Positions 6,365 through 8,727 of a stretch of 8,727 nt of DNA are shown piece after piece (position 1 is the first letter of the stretch; each line of letters starts with the position of its first letter). This stretch comes from an uncultured Porphyromonadaceae bacterium. Lineage in GTDB: Bacteria > Bacteroidota > Bacteroidia > Bacteroidales > Muribaculaceae. The notes below the pieces were generated by a model. It saw nothing but the letters and a program-made list of their open reading frames with translations, was not told the origin of the DNA and searched no databases. The stretch spans positions 1 through 8,727 of the forward strand of contig CAMWUX010000038.1 in the NCBI GenBank assembly GCA_947177605.1, written 5' to 3'. Position numbers and translations under genes: made by a program.

Positions 6365-7063
6365 ATGAAAAAGTCAAAAATCCTTACCGTTTCCCTCCTC
6401 TGTTTAAGCATGTTGATACCAACAGGTTGCTCCATGAATAATCTCGCTAAGGGTTCGCTCATCGGCGGCGGCGGCGGCGGTGCTTTAGGTGCCGGCATCG
6501 GAGCGCTCATCGGTGGAGGCAAAGGCGCCGGCATAGGTGCGGCCATCGGAGCGGCAGTAGGCGCCGGAGCCGGTGCTCTTATCGGCCGTAAGATGGATAA
6601 GCAGAAAGAAGAACTCCAGCGTGAACTTGCCGAACGCGCTCAAGTCGAGACAGTCACCGACCAGAATGGTCTGCAGGCCATCAAAGTCACCTTCAATGGC
6701 GGTATCCTCTTCCCTACCAACGGCACCACCCTCAACTCCTCATCCCGTCACGACCTCACCGAATTTGCGACATCGCTCATCAACAATCCCAACACTAACG
6801 TGCAGATATTCGGATTCACCGACAATACCGGTACAATGGCCGTCAACGAGCGCGTAGCCACAGGTCGAGCCGATGCAGTGAAGGACTTCCTTATCAACTC
6901 GGGCGTAGCAGCATCGCGTCTGGCGGCCACCGGCGAACCAATGACCGACTACATCGCAAGCAACGATACAGCAGAAGGTCGCGCACAGAATCGTCGCGTC
7001 GAAATCTACATCACGGCCGATCATCAGATGATCCAGCAAGCCGAGCAAGGCACCCTCAAGTAA
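6365..7063 (+). CDS. Glycine-zipper OmpA-family outer-membrane lipoprotein (YiaD-like)
   Basis: A 232-residue lipoprotein that probably links the outer membrane to peptidoglycan. The signal sequence MKKSKILTVSLLCLSMLIPTGC ends at Cys22, the predicted lipidation site; Pro at -3 is unusual but Bacteroidota lipoboxes are relaxed. Residues 30-74 form a glycine zipper (SLIGGGGGGALGAGIGALIG, then AGIGAAIGAAVGAGAGALIG), a membrane-inserting helix hairpin as in YiaD/OmpA-like proteins. A charged helix (75-93) leads to an OmpA C-terminal domain (about 100-216). D153 in GFTDNTG and R168 in TGRADAV have the 15-residue spacing of the diaminopimelate-binding Asp/Arg pair of E. coli OmpA, and SNDTAEGRAQNRRVEIYI is the family's closing signature. 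The ATG at 6365 is chosen because it begins a clean lipoprotein signal; the in-frame ATG at 6338 would add the polar MYNSNTITK. Monocistronic, ending 19 bases before a strong terminator. Confidence 0.92.
   Translation: MKKSKILTVSLLCLSMLIPTGCSMNNLAKGSLIGGGGGGALGAGIGALIGGGKGAGIGAAIGAAVGAGAGALIGRKMDKQKEELQRELAERAQVETVTDQNGLQAIKVTFNGGILFPTNGTTLNSSSRHDLTEFATSLINNPNTNVQIFGFTDNTGTMAVNERVATGRADAVKDFLINSGVAASRLAATGEPMTDYIASNDTAEGRAQNRRVEIYITADHQMIQQAEQGTLK
6464..6480 (+). repeat. (GGC)5 microsatellite in the OmpA lipoprotein gene
   Basis: Five GGC units plus GG encode most of the six-glycine run at residues 34-39, at the entrance to the glycine zipper. Copy-number change would alter the protein in whole residues without breaking the frame. 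Confidence 0.8.
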
Positions 7064-7082
7064 AGATTCAGATATCAATAGC

Positions 7083-7118
7083 AAAGCGGTGACAATCAAC
7101 TGAGATTGCCACCGCTTT
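7083..7118. terminator. Bidirectional rho-independent terminator
   Basis: AAAGCGGTG (7083-7091) pairs with CACCGCTTT (7110-7118); after a 1x1 mismatch, CAATC (7093-7097) pairs with GATTG (7104-7108) around a 6-base loop. The plus side continues TTATTATC, giving a U-rich tail for the OmpA gene, and the minus side ends CTTTGCTATT for the convergent mutase gene. It lies between both stop codons (7063 and 7139), so it serves both. Confidence 0.85.
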
Positions 7119-7138
7119 TATTATCGGTATAATCGAGA

Positions 7139-8727
7139 TTATTCTTCGGGAGCGAGGAGTTCGAGCATCTTGATAGCCGATACTGGGATGCGGGTACCGG
7201 GGCCGAAGATTGCTGCTACGCCGGCGCGATAGAGGAAGTCGTAGTCCTGTGCGGGGATTACACCTCCGGCTGTAACCATGATGTCCTCACGACCCAGTTT
7301 CTTCAGTTCTTCGATCACCTGAGGAATCAGAGTCTTGTGACCTGCTGCCAACGAACTTACGCCGAGGATGTGGACGTCATTCTCCACTGCCTGACGGGCT
7401 GCCTCAGCCGGGGTCTGGAACAGCGGTCCCATATCCACGTCGAAGCCACAGTCGGCATAGCCGGTAGCCACTACCTTGGCGCCGCGGTCGTGACCGTCCT
7501 GACCCATCTTGGCTATCATGATACGGGGCTGACGGCCTTCGCGCTTGGCGAATTCTTCACACATCTGCTGAGCACGCTGGAAGTCAGCGTCGTTTTTGGT
7601 TTCGTTGGAATACACGCCTGATATAGTTCTGATTACTGCTTTATAACGGCCTACTACTTCTTCGCAGGCATCCGAAATCTCACCGAGTGTAGCGCGTACA
7701 CCGGCTGCCTTCACTGCAAGGTCAAGGAGGTTGCCCTTCTTGGTGCGCACGCATTCGGTAATGGCATTGAGAGCCTCACGCACCTTGGCTTCGTCGCGGT
7801 GGGCCTTAACATCGTTAAGACGCTCGATCTGCTCCTTGCGTACCTCGGTGTTGTCGATTTCGAGGATGTCGATAGGATCTTCATGGTCAAGACGATACTT
7901 GTTGATACCTACGATAGTCTGACGACCGGAGTCGATGCGAGCCTGTGTGCGGGCTGAAGCCTCTTCGATACGCAGCTTAGGAAGACCTGTCTCGATAGCC
8001 TTGGCCATACCACCGAGCTTCTCGATTTCCTGGATGTGCTCCCATGCGCGGTGAGCGATCTCGTTGGTCAGAGCCTCTACGTAGTACGAACCGGCCCAGG
8101 GGTCAACCTGCTTGGTGATCATAGTTTCCTCCTGGATGTAGATCTGGGTATTGCGGGCGATACGTGCGGAGAAGTCGGTAGGCAGTGCGATAGCCTCGTC
8201 GAGTGCGTTGGTATGCAGACTCTGGGTGTGACCTAAGGCTGCACCCATGGCCTCGATACATGTACGTCCTACGTTGTTGAAGGGATCCTGCTCGGTGAGC
8301 GACCAGCCGGATGTCTGCGAGTGTGTGCGCAGAGCGAGTGATTTGGGATTCTTCGGATTAAACTGCTTGACGATCTTGGCCCAGAGCATACGGGCGGCAC
8401 GCATCTTGGCTATCTCCATGAAGAAGTTCATACCGATAGCCCAGAAGAACGACAGACGGGGTGCGAATGCGTCGATATCCATACCGGCGTTGACGCCTGC
8501 ACGGAGATATTCCAGACCATCAGCCAGAGTGTATGCCAACTCGATATCGCAGGTAGCACCGGCCTCCTGCATGTGGTAGCCGGAGATCGAGATCGAGTTG
8601 AACTTAGGCATATTCTGCGAAGTATACTCGAAGATGTCGGCGATAATACGCATCGAGAATTCCGGGGGATATATATAGGTGTTGCGCACCATAAACTCCT
8701 TGAGGATGTCGTTCTGGATAGTACCGG
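7139..8727 (-). CDS. mutB: Methylmalonyl-CoA mutase large (alpha) subunit, N-terminus outside the window
   Basis: Adenosylcobalamin-dependent mutase interconverting succinyl-CoA and methylmalonyl-CoA, the key step of the succinate/propionate route in Bacteroidota. The frame stays open to the window end and reads [22 protein letters not shown] across 8692, so the ATG there is internal. Counting from that Met, the visible 517 residues hold the second part of the substrate-binding TIM barrel ([37 protein letters not shown], with H124 matching the active-site His of this motif; [23 protein letters not shown] motif; GKRLRIEEA-like [19 protein letters not shown]). The B12-binding domain follows at about 388-517, with DGHDRG at 399-404 and H401 as the cobalt lower ligand, then GVSSLAAGH and TAGGVIP. 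About 187 N-terminal residues are missing against a usual ~715. The small subunit gene (mutA) is normally just upstream, off the window. EFSMRI replaces the usual EPSMRI. Confidence 0.97.
   Translation of the reverse strand, partial: GTIQNDILKEFMVRNTYIYPPEFSMRIIADIFEYTSQNMPKFNSISISGYHMQEAGATCDIELAYTLADGLEYLRAGVNAGMDIDAFAPRLSFFWAIGMNFFMEIAKMRAARMLWAKIVKQFNPKNPKSLALRTHSQTSGWSLTEQDPFNNVGRTCIEAMGAALGHTQSLHTNALDEAIALPTDFSARIARNTQIYIQEETMITKQVDPWAGSYYVEALTNEIAHRAWEHIQEIEKLGGMAKAIETGLPKLRIEEASARTQARIDSGRQTIVGINKYRLDHEDPIDILEIDNTEVRKEQIERLNDVKAHRDEAKVREALNAITECVRTKKGNLLDLAVKAAGVRATLGEISDACEEVVGRYKAVIRTISGVYSNETKNDADFQRAQQMCEEFAKREGRQPRIMIAKMGQDGHDRGAKVVATGYADCGFDVDMGPLFQTPAEAARQAVENDVHILGVSSLAAGHKTLIPQVIEELKKLGREDIMVTAGGVIPAQDYDFLYRAGVAAIFGPGTRIPVSAIKMLELLAPEE

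Noticed and set aside
6286..6546. A Pro/Ala-rich minus-strand frame (MAAPMPAPLPPPMSAPMP...)
   Set aside because: This is the reverse reading of the GGC-rich glycine-zipper codons of the OmpA lipoprotein; low-complexity shadow.
7337..8579. Several plus-strand open frames of 63-110 codons
   Set aside because: All are antisense to methylmalonyl-CoA mutase, whose protein sequence is unmistakable across the same bases.
7139..8727. A cobalamin riboswitch or internal start at 8692 for the mutase
   Set aside because: The reading frame continues upstream of 8692 with conserved mutase sequence to the window edge, so the true start and any riboswitch are outside the window.

Overview
The window looks like chromosomal DNA from a Bacteroidota gut-type anaerobe (order Bacteroidales; a Muribaculaceae-like genome is my best guess). 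Three signs point there. Several genes are preceded by the Bacteroidota -7 promoter element TAnnTTTG rather than a sigma70 promoter with Shine-Dalgarno site. The large secreted enzyme ends in a sorting-type tail (YDILGRR...GVYIRDGKKFMVK). The gene set (LysM/periplasmic-binding fusion, B12-dependent methylmalonyl-CoA mutase, glycine-zipper OmpA lipoprotein) is typical of the group. The species cannot be named from the sequence alone. The first ~72 bases are not genomic: they match an Illumina Nextera i5 adapter with an 8-base index, so position ~73 is a contig end.

Layout: 1-72 adapter. 73-1111 (-) is a LysM protein with a type 1 periplasmic-binding domain, cut off by the adapter, with its promoter at 1143-1174. 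1211-1238 is a hairpin terminator behind the next gene. 1275-4556 (-) is a 1093-residue secreted clan GH-D type glycosidase that carries two tandem ~160-residue modules inside its N-terminal beta-sandwich. 4557-4775 is a divergent regulatory region with a C10 tract directly before the glycosidase start codon, a good -33/-7 promoter for the glycosidase, and a -7 box for the opposite gene. 4776-5315 (+) is a small AlkD-like HEAT-repeat protein. 5309-6238 (-) is an EamA/DMT-family exporter whose 3' end overlaps the preceding gene. 6239-6364 is a divergent spacer with a perfect 8+8 palindrome on the exporter's -7 box. 6365-7063 (+) is a glycine-zipper OmpA-family lipoprotein. 7083-7118 is a bidirectional terminator. 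7139-8727 (-) is the C-terminal three quarters of methylmalonyl-CoA mutase large subunit, running off the window. No gene-free stretch exceeds 300 bases.

The genes do not form one operon or one system: each has its own promoter or orientation, and they cover unrelated jobs (envelope, secreted carbohydrate breakdown, DNA maintenance, export, propionate/succinate metabolism). I see no CRISPR array, tRNA, rRNA, insertion sequence, phage gene or toxin-antitoxin pair, and no convincing undescribed multi-gene system. The most noteworthy signals are the domain insertion in the glycosidase, the C10 tract that sets the frame of an upstream ATG relative to the glycosidase, and the adapter artefact that creates a false protein end.
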